A stretch of DNA of 64,000 nt from Mastigias papua (taxonomy: Eukaryota; Cnidaria; Scyphozoa; Rhizostomeae; Mastigiidae): NCBI GenBank assembly GCA_964019165.1, contig OZ025268.1:19318784-19382783 (forward strand), given 5' to 3'. A program made the translations under genes and the position numbers. The notes under the pieces are model-generated. The model worked only from the letters and a program-made list of their open reading frames with translations, searched no databases and was not told where the DNA came from. This document shows, piece by piece, positions 1 through 10,024 of the stretch (position 1 is its first letter; each line of letters starts with the position of its first letter).

Positions 1-530
1 TTCTCTTGCTCTGAGTTTGGTTTTCTCAATTCCCATATGGGCCTGATGTAGTTTTTTAAGGATCTCCTGTCTCATAATCTTTGGTATAACAATTCTTTGG
101 TCTTTGAACAAAATTCCATTTATCAGTGATAGATCTTCCTTGTAGGACCAATATGGCTTCATCTGCTCTGAAATATTTTGTCTTGTAGATGGCCATCCTT
201 GTATCACAAAATTTGCAATCTCACTCAGCACAGGATCTTGAGATGTAAGCTGCTTGATCTCTTGTAATTTATCATCTGTTGCAGCACAACTGTTGTAAAT
301 CATGTGTACTTGTGCTACTAGCTCATCTTCTGGGATTTCCGAATCTGTTTCTTCAATGTGTGCTCTTGATAATGTATCAGCTAATATCATCTCTTTACCA
401 GCTTTGTAGGATAAAACAATGTTGTATTTCTGAAGACGTAGCAACATTCTCTGTAGCCTTGGAGGTGCACTTGAAAGCGGCTTTTTCATGATCGCTTCCA
501 AAGGTTTATGGTCGCTCATCACCCTTAAAA
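1..530 (-). pseudogene. RNase H C-terminal part and start of integrase (Ty3-like)
   Basis: On the minus strand this frame continues the polymerase downstream of 525 after a frame change. It reads MSDHKPLEAIMKKPLSS, then LSYKAGKEMILADTLSRAH, typical of the end of Ty3 RNase H and its connection. Near the left edge it reads KLHQAHMGIEKTKLRARE, which resembles the His-containing start of the integrase zinc-binding domain. It is truncated by the window edge and lies in a different frame from the upstream RT, so it is part of a broken copy. Confidence 0.7.
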
Positions 531-1736
531 CCTCTCACAACCGAACAAAACAGCTAGAAGTTCTTTTTCAATTATTGCATAATTCCTTTGGGCTGCAGTC
601 ATTGATCTTGAAGCATAAGCAACTGGTTTACCATCTTGAAGCAATGCAGCTCCCAATCCGGTATTACATGCATCCACTTGCAAAGTTACTTCTTTGTTGA
701 CATCATAGAAAACCAAACATTGTTTTGACACCAGCATTTCTTTGATTCGGTTGAAAGATTCGGTATGTTCAATTGTCCATTTCCAGTGAGCGTTCTTCTT
801 AACTAATTCTCTCAAAGGTGCAGTGATTGCAGATATATTTGGTAAAAATTTTGCAACATAGTTTACCATTCCCAGCAGTCTTTGTACACCTTTCTTGTCT
901 ATTGGCCTCGGCATATCATAGATTGCTTTGATCTTGGCATCATCTGGTTGAATTCCATCCCGTGAAAGTTTGTGACCAAGATATGTTAGCTGTCGTTCCT
1001 TGAAGATACATTTGCTGAGGTTTAACGTCATTCCAATCTTTTCAGCTCTGTCCATGCATTTGATAAGATTTCTATCATGTTCATCATCCTTTGTTCCCCA
1101 TATCAGTATATCATCTATGTCTGTTTCAACATTTTCGATATCTTCAAAGCTTTGATTGATTCTCTTGTGAAACACCTCTTGTGCAGAGTGTACACCAAAC
1201 GGCAATCTTGTGAACCGGTACCTTCCAAAAGGTGTATTCATAGTTGTCAGGTAAGAACTGTCTTCATCCAACGGTATCTGCCAGTAACCCTTGTTGGCAT
1301 CCAATTTTGTGAAATGTGTTGCACCAGCCAGTCTTGTTGATATCTCTTCAAAAGTTGGTAATTGATAGTGTTCTCTTTTCAAAACTTTATTGAGATTTCT
1401 TGGATCCAAACATAACCTTAGTTGGCCATTTGCTTTCTCCACCACCACCAATGAATTGACCAAATTCGTTGGCTCTTCAACTTTGATAATCACACCTGCC
1501 ATTTCCATTTCATCCAGCTCTTTCTTAACTTTTTCACGTAGAGTTGCAGGAATCTTTCTTGGTGGGTTTACAACTGGAATTGCATCAGTCTTTATCTCCA
1601 TGTGATGTGCAGGTTCTAGCTTTCCCAATCCACTGAATACTTTTGGATACATCTTCTGTATTTCTTCTTTCAGTTCTTCACCATACTTGTCTTTGATCCT
1701 CTTCATCTTTTCTTTTAAAATGTCTATGTCCACCAA
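525..1736 (-). pseudogene. Ty3/gypsy reverse transcriptase and RNase H start
   Basis: The 403-residue open frame begins in the protease-RT linker. Residues about 60-230 form the RT palm and fingers, including RLCLDPRNLNKVLKREHYQLP, FTKLDANKGYWQIPL and the FGRYRFTRLPFGVHSAQEVF block. The catalytic motif reads TDIDD, a variant of the usual YxDD with Asp in place of the aromatic residue. The thumb region LLGMVNYVAKFLPN follows, then the RNase H start with LQVDACNTGLGAALLQDG, which keeps the first catalytic Asp. The frame is lost at FGCERF near 525. K02A2.6-like Ty3 elements are the closest family by appearance. Confidence 0.85.
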
Positions 1737-1786
1737 AGGCTGTTGCTTTGTGTATGTGTTTTCTGGATCACCCGGTTGAGCTTCTG

Positions 1787-2347
1787 TTATTTCTGCAAGT
1801 AGTTTGATCGTGCGCAGAACTTGACATGTCTTGAGGCTAAGAACGGTTTGCTTCTAGTCTCCACAACAAAAAAATTCGTCAGATGTCGGTCCTGTTTGTG
1901 CTCACACATCATTTTCGTTGTTCCAAGAACAGGTATGCTATCACCACCATAACCACGAAGCTTCACATTAGTCGGCTTTAGGTTCGAATTACTGATTTGA
2001 TCAAATACTCTCTTTGGCATCACATCGACTTCGGCCCCAGTGTCAATTTTTGCTTTCACCATTTTACCATTGATTTTCAATATGATGGTTGCTTCCTCAA
2101 CATGGATGTCTTTATCTTCATTTCTAGTAACTGCTTCAATCAGGTATTCATATGTAGCTGTTGCTTCTTGAACCAGTTTGGTGTTGCAGCAGCTTGCCCA
2201 GTGATTCATCTTGTGGCATTTTCTGCATAATTGACCATAAGCAGGGCATTTTCTTGGCTCATGCTGTCTTCCACAATACTTGCATCTTGCTCGCATTGCC
2301 CTTCCTCCTGTAGCCTGTGACTTTTGCTGACAGCATTCGGTGTCCAT
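1787..2347 (-). pseudogene. Ty3-like Gag zinc knuckle and aspartic protease
   Basis: The 186-residue frame has a Cys/His-rich nucleocapsid segment (CKYCGRQHEPRKCPAYGQLC followed by RKCHKMNHWASCC). A retroviral-type aspartic protease follows, with the active-site motif KAKIDTGAEVDVMPKRVF. The flap region GYGGDSIPVLGTT is recognisable. It lies between Gag and RT in the expected order, but the frame changes at both ends. Confidence 0.8.
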
Positions 2348-3060
2348 CCTTGAGATCCTCCGGTTTTATTCTTCTGAGCCAACTGCAGTCTCCCTTGTTT
2401 ACCAAATTGAGTATTGGATACATATTTACTCTTGGATATCCCATCTATTTCTTGGTCTCTACTCATCAGTTACATCTGTGATCTTGTCATCTCATCTGCT
2501 CGACATATTTCAATTGCTTTCCTTAACGTCAGATCTCCTTTTCTCAGCAAAGTGTCTCTTACTTTATCTGAACGAATACCATCTACAATCTTGTATAATA
2601 TCAAGCCTTCATTGATCGTCCCAAACTCGCACGTTGAAGCTAAATTTCTCAGCTCTGTGACATAATTATTCACTGTTTCTTCACTGTCTTGGTTGCGTTG
2701 GAAGAATCTTCGTCTTTCCACTACCAAATTTCTCCTAGGCAAGCAGTATTCTTCGAATTTCTGTAAGAGCGTTTCTACAGTGAGATTATCAGCATCTGTG
2801 TCATTGCCATCTTCATCTTGTACTGTATCCCAAGTCCATGTATTGAAAATTTCTCTCCCTCTTTCACCGATGACAAACAGAATCGTGGAATATCTCTCTT
2901 CTTCTGATTTGTCCTTCATAACAGCATTCAGGTACAACATCATGGTTTGCTTCTACTTCTTCCAAGTTGCAGCAAGGTTCATAGCATCAAAATCCATCTC
3001 ATTTGGCCTTGGTAGCAAGTGTTCCATCATGAAATCTGTTGACAGCAGCACTCATTCTAA
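2206..3060 (-). pseudogene. Ty3-like Gag capsid region, frameshifted
   Basis: From about 3060 down to 2470 the minus strand encodes a capsid-like Gag (MNLAATWKKWKQTMMLYLNA, then the FNTWTWDT and EEYCLPRRNLVVERRRFFQR blocks typical of Ty3 Gag). A stop near 2470 and a frame change move the following segment (2466-2206) into another frame. Gag in this family packages the element RNA; this copy cannot do so. Confidence 0.7.
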
Positions 3061-3074
3061 TTTTGCTTGACGAA

Positions 3075-3094
3075 GTCGGACACTTCTGGTACCA
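3075..3094 (-). other. Candidate primer-binding site of the left Ty3-like element
   Basis: Immediately inside the LTR, the minus strand starts TGGTACCAGAAGTGTCCGAC. A TGG directly next to the LTR 3' end is expected for a site that pairs with the CCA end of a tRNA. I could not assign the tRNA. Confidence 0.5.
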
Positions 3095-3522
<428 letters not shown>

Positions 3523-3533
3523 TATTTATATAT

Positions 3534-3625
<92 letters not shown>

Positions 3626-3626
3626 A
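3534..3626. repeat. (AT)n microsatellite
   Basis: About 45 AT dinucleotides with one TTT interruption near 3610. It forms a compound microsatellite with the preceding (CA)n. Confidence 0.97.
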
Positions 3627-4115
3627 AAAGAATAATAATACGCCTGAAGATACATAATAATAAAATAATGGAAGATGCAATCTATCTACTGTAGAGAGAT
3701 AAAATAATGGAAGATTTAAATATTTCATTATTAAAAAATGGAAGATGCAATCTATGTCTATAAAAGCTATTTATTATTAATTCAATAGATGATAGAAGAC
3801 TCCTTAGTGAAAGGTCAGAACTGATCAGCAAAGCAGCAAATGCCGCCACGAAAACAAATTCCTATTAAGAACATTGAAGCAATAACCTAACGATCTGCAT
3901 TCCACCTTACGAACTGGATTCTATTGATGATTCGTTATGCGCATATCAAACTATGTTTACGTATCTACATCTATACGCCTGAAGATTGGAAACATGAAAC
4001 CGACGGTCGCGTATGACAGTATGGTATAACTTTTATTATTATTCCTATAACGCTCCATTCAATTGTCGAGCACTTTAGTGTTGTAAAAGATGCAGTTGAG
4101 GTATCGCCTCTTGTT

Positions 4116-4116
<1 letters not shown>
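3627..4116. other. AT-rich segment with short direct repeats and a hammerhead ribozyme
   Basis: No coding region is visible. The phrase aatggaagatgcaatctat occurs twice (near 3668 and 3741). The 14-mer atacgcctgaagat occurs at 3638 and again at 3973, where it is the 5' half of a hammerhead ribozyme. This 335-bp spacing suggests a remnant of a ribozyme-bearing retroelement (Penelope-like terminus or small retrozyme), but no protein-coding part is seen. Confidence 0.5.
3973..4014 (+). ncRNA. Type I hammerhead ribozyme motif (strong)
   Basis: All conserved elements are present in order. Stem I is ATACGC (3973-3978) paired perfectly with GCGTAT (4009-4014). The core is CTGAAGA (3979-3985), matching CUGANGA. 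Stem II is short (UG/CA closing a GAAA tetraloop, 3987-3994) with a U-U mismatch at its base. GAA is at 3996-3998. Stem III is ACC/GGU with a 3-base loop (3999-4007), and C4008 is the cleavage-site nucleotide. Hammerheads of this type occur in Penelope-like elements and animal retrozymes. The weak stem II is the only departure from consensus. Confidence 0.75.

Positions 4117-4204
<88 letters not shown>
4117..4204. repeat. (AT)n microsatellite
   Basis: About 44 AT dinucleotides. Separated by 87 bp of unique sequence from the next (AT)n tract at 4292. Confidence 0.97.
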
Positions 4205-4207
<3 letters not shown>

Positions 4208-4289
4208 TCAGTTATAGTCTGTGTGATGAGTGCTTAGGCACGAAACTCAGAGTAACAGAGAATTGGTCTTTTCCTTTTCTATATTTCTG

Positions 4290-4436
<147 letters not shown>

Positions 4437-4440
4437 AGCA

Positions 4441-5488
4441 CTGCCATCCTGATGATTTAACAACACTTAGAGATATTTCACTTCTACCTACAATATACAA
4501 GACTTTTGCAAAATGCCTGGTCAATCGTATTTTGCCCAAAATCATTGGAGCAGCAGTTCAGTTTTGGCGGAGAGCCTACATAAAGAATCGTGATCGACAA
4601 GAGCTAATATTTTTGATGAAAACAGCCATTGATGACTTTAAGCATACAAGTTCGCGTTTCTACACCATCTTTGTTGACTGCAGAGATGCATTTGGTAGCA
4701 TTGATCAGGAATACTTAATTCGAAGCTTATTAAACTGCGGAATAGGGAGAACATATTGCTTATTGATTGCGGATATATACCAAGATTCATATTTTGAAGT
4801 TATATGTGGAAAAGAAATATCCAAAGAATTCTCACTTACAATTGGAACAAAAACTGGAGATCCTTTAAGTGCAATTTTGTTTATCATCACCCTTGATAGA
4901 TCACTGAAACAAGTACATAACAGGGCAATAATTAGCTTAAACATTCAGGATGAGCAACGTATCTCACCATTACCATTTGCAGGATATGCTGATGACATAG
5001 CACTTGTTAGCAGTTCTGAGTTCCCATTAAAAGAGATGTTAGATGTATTAATTGAGAAAACATGGGACAGTGGGCTTTGCATTAGGCCTGATAAATGTAC
5101 CATTCTCTATGAACTTAGGTCTGGAAACAGGTTGTATAAAGCGAAAGAAGATAAACCACCAGATATCAAAATTAACGGAGAAGCAATAAAGGTTAATAGC
5201 AGACACGAGCCATTTACATATCTTAGGAAGCCACTAACAGTTGCTGGAAAGGATGAAAATCAGGTTCCAAATATGTTGAGGGACTACTCAGAAATCCTTG
5301 AAAATATGACTGCATGTTCACTACCACTTGCCCTAAAGATTGAAGCACTAGGGACAATGGGTCTGTCAAAGATAGAGCATCATTTCAGTAATACATTTAT
5401 TACAGAGGAACAGCTTCAAGATTTTGATAAAGTTCTGATTTCATGCCTGAGAAAGATTTTTAATCTGAATAACAATACTACTACCTGA
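4441..5488 (+). pseudogene. LINE reverse transcriptase (restriction-endonuclease group)
   Basis: The frame encodes RT blocks in order: SLLPTIYKTFAKCLVNRILP, FVDCRDAFGSIDQEYLIRSL with a catalytic Asp, GTKTGDPLSAILFIITLD, and AGYADDIALVS, which carries the intact ADD catalytic pair. An in-frame TGA at 5486 separates it from the continuation at 5492, which is in the same frame. No start codon is meaningful because the element is 5' truncated. Confidence 0.85.
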
Positions 5489-5491
5489 ACA

Positions 5492-6246
5492 ATGTTTATA
5501 AAGAAACAGCACGGAGGACTTGGTATTAGGAAACCTTCCACTATCTACAAAGCAACAAGGATAAATCTTCTGATCAAAATGCTTAACCACCCGGATAACA
5601 GTTTTAAATTTATTGCACGTCATTCACTTGCCCTTGACTTCATGAAGAGGGGGATTCCTCGATCACAAGCGGATAATAACTTTCTTGGTTATTCAGTAAA
5701 AGAAAATGGGATGTTAGAAACACACATAAAGGGAGGTTTTGGTGTGCAGCCAGACTGGCCACAGCTTTCCATCTGGTTCAACAAATAAATGCTAATCTAA
5801 AATGGGAAAAGAATACGGAGGACTTATACTGTGCAGGAAATGCCCAGTTAATAATGAAATCAGAACATAATGGAACCAGAGTTCTTCAGAATGACAGAAT
5901 ACGGAAAGAAATAATCGAAGACCAACTTAGTAAGGACTTAGAAGATCTAAAGAAACTCCCGATGCAAGGTCGACTAGTAGATAATAAAAGTGCAGATAAT
6001 TTGATGTCACAGAATATTTTTCGGAATTGCAAGCTCACGGATCAATTGATTTATTTTTGGTACAAGGCAAGACATAATGTTCTTCCATGTTACTACACAT
6101 TGTCCTTATGGTATCCAAATCAGCCAACTACTTGTGCCCTCGATGGATACCATATCGAAAGCACTGCGCACGTTTTAAATGGGTGCCAGAAATTGAAGAA
6201 CAATTATTCAGAGACACGACCGCGTTGTGGAAAAAATAGGGAATGA
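5492..6246 (+). pseudogene. LINE thumb/linker and CCHC-like segment
   Basis: The first part (5492-5788) continues the RT frame after the TGA and includes FIKKQHGGLGIRKPS, a typical post-RT block. A stop and frame change lead to 5854-6246, with YFWYKARHNVLPCYYTLSLW and a Cys-x12-His-x5-Cys arrangement ending HVLNGCQK, comparable to the zinc-binding knuckle before the nuclease in R2-type proteins. Confidence 0.7.
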
Positions 6247-6685
6247 TGTCAAATCGAATAAGAATACAGTCTTTATTAACAAAACAGTTAGAACAGCGCT
6301 GCAAGAATTAGGAATGGAATTTGAAGATAACGACGAAGAACTACTGAACCTGAAGCCAGATATTATGATAAAAGAAGAAAATAGGATGATCATTCTGGAT
6401 ATAGCTTGTCCATATGATCTTTATCTGGCAGAACTTTATGAAATGAAATTAAACAAATACCGAGATTTACAAAGATATATTACAGAAAAATTTATATCAT
6501 GCAAGGTTGATGCAGTAATTATTGGATCTCTTGGCACAGTGCACACAAATGCACTGAAAGTTCTAATGGACACTGGAATGTCTAAAACAAAAGCGAAAGG
6601 ACTACTGAAGTGGAGCTCCACATCATGTATTATCGGATCACGGCAAATTTGGAACATCAGATGCAAGCTGGTTAAAGAAAATTGA
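6227..6685 (+). pseudogene. LINE restriction-like endonuclease domain
   Basis: The 152-residue frame contains LKPDIMIKEENRMIILDIAC, which fits the PD...(D/E)xK core of the C-terminal nuclease in R2, R4 and NeSL elements. This domain nicks the target to prime reverse transcription. It is out of frame with the preceding segment, consistent with decay. The remaining ~170 bp to 6855 is the apparent 3' UTR. Confidence 0.7.
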
Positions 6686-6853
6686 AAATGAAACTGAACA
6701 GTAGAACAGATAATCCTGAATTTAGTAGAGCAGAACAGAATAGACGTGCTAGTTTTAATTGAAAGGCTTTGTTATATTTGGAAATATTAAACGAACAGCG
6801 TACTCTAGAGCTTTCAAAGTTTAATAAGTATAACACTATGTATATATGTATAC

Positions 6854-7154
<301 letters not shown>

Positions 7155-7335
7155 TATATGGCAGTGCTGTACTTTTTGCTGGTAAATGACTGGAAATGGG
7201 ATTATTCGAGCTTCAAGAACCGCTCTGTGGAGAAGAGTGCACCACTCAAATAGCAAATGTACTGCAAATGAATGAATCAATATTAATGATGATAATGGAG
7301 GGGGATGAAGCTTGGTTTCACTGTTTAGCTAGAAT

Positions 7336-7349
7336 TGTAATAATAACAT
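7336..7349. repeat. Target-site duplication, left (Penelope-like element)
   Basis: TGTAATAATAACAT here matches TGTAATAAGAACAT at 8930-8943 (13 of 14). The empty site in copy B reads TATAATAAGAGCAT near 33016. Confidence 0.8.
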
Positions 7350-7364
7350 GCGTGAATAGTCTGT

Positions 7365-7600
7365 AGGTACTACAGAAATTCACTAGAGCATGAAAAAGCG
7401 GCTGCATTTCTTACACATACTGAAAGCTGTTTTCGTCCGACATTCGTCAGAGTATGAAACGTCGGATAACGACCGAAAGGTGAACTGAAGTATATAGCCA
7501 TACACGTGATATGATGAATAATGCTTCTAGTTGGCCCTAAAGGTGGCCAATTAGCACCTATTCACTATTCTTTACATGAAGAGTCCAAGTGGGGAAATGA
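7365..7600 (-). repeat. Left inverted terminal repeat of the Penelope-like element
   Basis: Its reverse complement matches 8718-8920, sharing cacttggactcttca, ggtgaataggtg, acctttcggtcgttatcc and tcatactctgac. Inverted pLTRs are a known arrangement in Penelope-like elements. It contains the hammerhead motif at 7416-7456. Confidence 0.8.
7416..7456 (-). ncRNA. Hammerhead ribozyme motif in left Penelope terminus
   Basis: On the minus strand: stem I CATACT paired with AGTATG (6 of 6), core CTGACGA, a short stem II region ATGTCGGAC, GAAA, a 2-bp stem III (AA/UU) and C as the cleavage nucleotide. The core is intact. The base of stem II has an A-C mismatch where the opposite terminus has G-C. Confidence 0.6.
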
Positions 7601-7621
7601 AATGAGGAGTAAAATTTTGTT

Positions 7622-8259
7622 TTAGCAACCAGATATATAGGCAATTAGACGGAGTGGCAATGGGCAGTCCGTTGGGGCCAGCTTTAGCAAAAATTTTCAT
7701 GGGCTTTCATGAAAGTAGACTTTTCCACAACGCCGTAAAGCCAGGTATCTACTTTCGATATGTGGACGATACTTTTGTCATCTTTGGTTCCTAGCTGGAT
7801 TGTGACCGTTTTCATGAAAAACGTAATTTGCTACATCCAGCTCTACAATTCACAGTAGAGAAGGGGCAATGCAACTCCTTGAATTTCCTAGATGTTTCGG
7901 CGGAGAAAGAGGGCACTGGATTTCTCACCAACGTTTACAGGAAATCATCATTTACAGGGCAATACATCCATTGGAATTTCTTCAGCCCAAAAGCAAGAAA
8001 GATTAGCCTTATCAAAACTTTAGTTCACAGGGCATTTACGATTTGCTCTACAATTAAATTAGGCTCAGAGCTTCACAGAATAAAACAACTGCTTATTGAA
8101 AACGGATACCTAGATGTCCTTCTTTCTTGTATTAAGCAAAAACTAGCCAACTTTGCTATAGAAGAATTGGTTGGTCCTGGGAAGTGCTCGGTTTACCTAA
8201 AATTGCCCTGGATTGGTAATGTTTCATCAAAGTTTGAAACCAAATTAATAAAACCATAA
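7622..8259 (+). pseudogene. Penelope-like reverse transcriptase, C-terminal half
   Basis: The frame opens with QLDGVAMGSPLGPALAKIFM, then YFRYVDDTFVIFGS with the catalytic YVDD. A TAG follows at about 7792. The frame resumes with LQFTVEKGQCNSLNFLDV, VYRKSSFTGQYIHW and KISLIKTLVHRAFTICS, which are characteristic Penelope RT blocks. The N-terminal fingers are missing. Confidence 0.88.
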
Positions 8260-8269
8260 CATCTTGTTT

Positions 8270-8735
8270 CCATGCTGTGAAGCCTCGTGTGATCTACAAT
8301 ACTAGGGGGTCATGCTACCATCTGCTAAAAAAGATAGCGTTCCTACCACTCAAGACAGTTGTGTAGTGTACGAATCTTCGTACCGATGTGAAGCTCGGTA
8401 CGTAGGGCGCACTACGCAGAGGCTAGCAGACGGAATAAAACAACATGTTCCTACGAGTAATAGGAGGAAAAGTGATACAGTAAGAGAACAACCACCTCGT
8501 GCGTGCAAAAATAATCATCCTAAAATGAAAAGTGATTCGGCCATAGGACAATATCTTATTACAAATCCAGAATGAGCCAAAACATACAGACGATAATTTT
8601 TGGATCATTGGGGAAGCAAGATCGTCCTTTCGTTTAAGTGTTATGGAATCAGTTTACATTGAGACTCAAAACCCGGTCTGACAGTCCAGTCTTGTGTAAA
8701 CAAAAAGAGTTCGTTTTTTCACTTGGACTCTTCAA
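8270..8735 (+). pseudogene. Penelope GIY-YIG endonuclease remnant
   Basis: The segment encodes CVVYESSYRCEARYVGRTTQ, where VVY and YVG stand for the GIY and YIG motifs, followed by the Arg-containing helix RLADGIKQH. A stop after LITNPE interrupts the continuation AKTYTDDNFWIIGEARSSF and VMESVYIETQNPVLC, the usual C-terminal tail of this family. GIY-YIG nicks target DNA in Penelope-like elements; here it is broken. Confidence 0.85.
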
Positions 8736-8929
8736 GTAAACAATGGTGAATAGGTGCCAATTGGCCAATCATAGGGCCAACTAGACGCATTATTCATTAT
8801 ATTACGTGTGTCCGCACCAGGCTATATATTTCGGCTCACCTTTCGGTCGTTATCCTACGTTTCATACTCTGACAAGTGTCGGACGAAAAAACTTTCAATA
8901 CGTGTAGAAAATGTTGCCGCTTGTTGTGC
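8718..8929 (+). repeat. Right inverted terminal repeat of the Penelope-like element
   Basis: Inverted partner of 7365-7600. Contains the hammerhead-like sequence 8863-8902. Confidence 0.8.
8863..8902 (+). ncRNA. Degenerate hammerhead motif in right Penelope terminus
   Basis: Stem I CATACT against AATACG pairs at 4 of 6 positions. The core reads CTGACAA instead of CTGACGA, changing the conserved G8. Stem II GT(GTCGG)AC, GAAA, a 3-bp stem III (AAA/UUU) and cleavage C are present. With G8 lost it is probably inactive. Confidence 0.5.
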
Positions 8930-8943
8930 TGTAATAAGAACAT
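8930..8943. repeat. Target-site duplication, right (Penelope-like element)
   Basis: TGTAATAAGAACAT, the partner of 7336-7349. The same site without insertion is visible in copy B. Confidence 0.8.
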
Positions 8944-8987
8944 ATTACTACAACTATGGACTATTTACGTCCTTTGTTGCTTTTCAG

Positions 8988-9071
8988 GGGATTAGGTCCT
9001 GCTGATTGTGAGCTTGGCTTTTTGAAGATCGCCTTTTTGAAAATTACGGAGTTGATCTACATACTGTAGAG
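8988..9071 (+). pseudogene. Dead duplicate of FERM gene exon 9
   Basis: After a tttcag acceptor the frame reads GLGPADCELGFLKIA, then loses frame. The intact exon at 33074-33161 is 88 nt; this copy is 84 nt because the stretch encoding KELE is altered and shortened (gcctttttgaaaa against gccaaagagcttgaaaa). The donor gtaaga is kept. It lies upstream of, and outside, the FERM gene, in duplication copy A. Confidence 0.85.
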
Positions 9072-9129
9072 GTAAGAGTTAACGGTATTGAGTTTTTGCA
9101 TTGGGTGTATAGAGTGTATCTAAACGTAC

Positions 9130-9890
9130 GTAAACTGTAATGTTATGTAATAAGGGTATTCAGCACGATGTTGTATACCTGGCTGTTGCTTTTCGGGTGA
9201 GCTCTGAGTCACTGCATTTGTTTCCCTTCGACGGGAGACTATGCTTTTTTAACAAGCTCATTTAAATTGGAAAGGGATGACAAAGTTGCGGTTCTTGTAC
9301 TCCGAGGAAGACCTCCGTCTCTAAAGATGTTGCCCAAGATCGAATGCCATAGATAACAATTCTGCTGCATTATTACTTTATTTTCAGAAGTAATGTGCGG
9401 TCTACCGATCATTATTCGGACTATCCTTTCAAGAGCCAAACCTGGTTCTTTAGTTAGTCTCAAAATGTTTATCTTCTTTAAAACGTGCATTGTTGTTTTG
9501 TATTTGTTGAATGGAGTGCATTTCAAAGAGTACCTAAGCAGCAATCTAATGCAATAAGGTATTTAGCGCGATGTTGCGGACTGGCGCTTGTTCATGTACA
9601 CTCTATGTCACCACATTGGTCTCTCTTCCACGGAAGGCTTTTTGTTTTCTAATAAGCTCGTATTAAATGTGAAATTTCCCACAAAGTTGTGATTGTTACA
9701 ATTTGAGGGCAACCTCCTTCGTAAAAGAGGTTACAAAATATATTGCCAAAAGCGAAGGCTTTCCTGCATTCTTACTTTGCTATGGGAAGTTATGTGCGGT
9801 CTACCAGTCATTATTCGGACTGCCCTTTCAAGAGCCAAACTTGGTAGCCTCGATACTCTATTGGGCAGAGCCTCCCCACTAATTCAGCAT
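9130..9890 (+). repeat. Internal tandem duplication in copy A
   Basis: 9130-9445 and 9546-9850 share ordered similarity (gtaataagggtattcagc with gcaataaggtatttagc, atgtgcggtctacc, cattattcggact, ctttcaagagccaaac). Copy B has only one such unit, so the duplication happened after, or was lost after, the larger duplication. No gene is visible here; it is the 5' flank of the SLC7 gene. Confidence 0.7.
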
Positions 9891-10024
9891 TAAACAGAGA
9901 TTCTGGCATTAAGCCAATACAGACGTTGGAACAGATACAGTGGCAAAAAACTGCTGCTCAAGGAGGTCATCATCCTGCGTTATACAGAGCCCTCCTACAG
10001 TAACCTGACGGTAGCTACAGAGTC

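Larger units (their letters stand above)
7350..8929 (+). mobile_element. Penelope-like retroelement (EN+), truncated and decayed
   Basis: The 1580-bp insertion is bounded by 14-bp target duplications and is absent from duplication copy B, which defines its ends precisely. Terminal ~210-bp segments are inverted relative to each other and carry hammerhead motifs. Between them lie a partial RT with YVDD and a GIY-YIG endonuclease remnant on the plus strand. Penelope-like elements join RT and GIY-YIG in one protein. This copy lacks the RT N-terminus and has internal stops. Confidence 0.9.

Noticed and set aside
1077..1605. Plus-strand open frames over the left RT
   Set aside because: Antisense shadows of the minus-strand reverse transcriptase.
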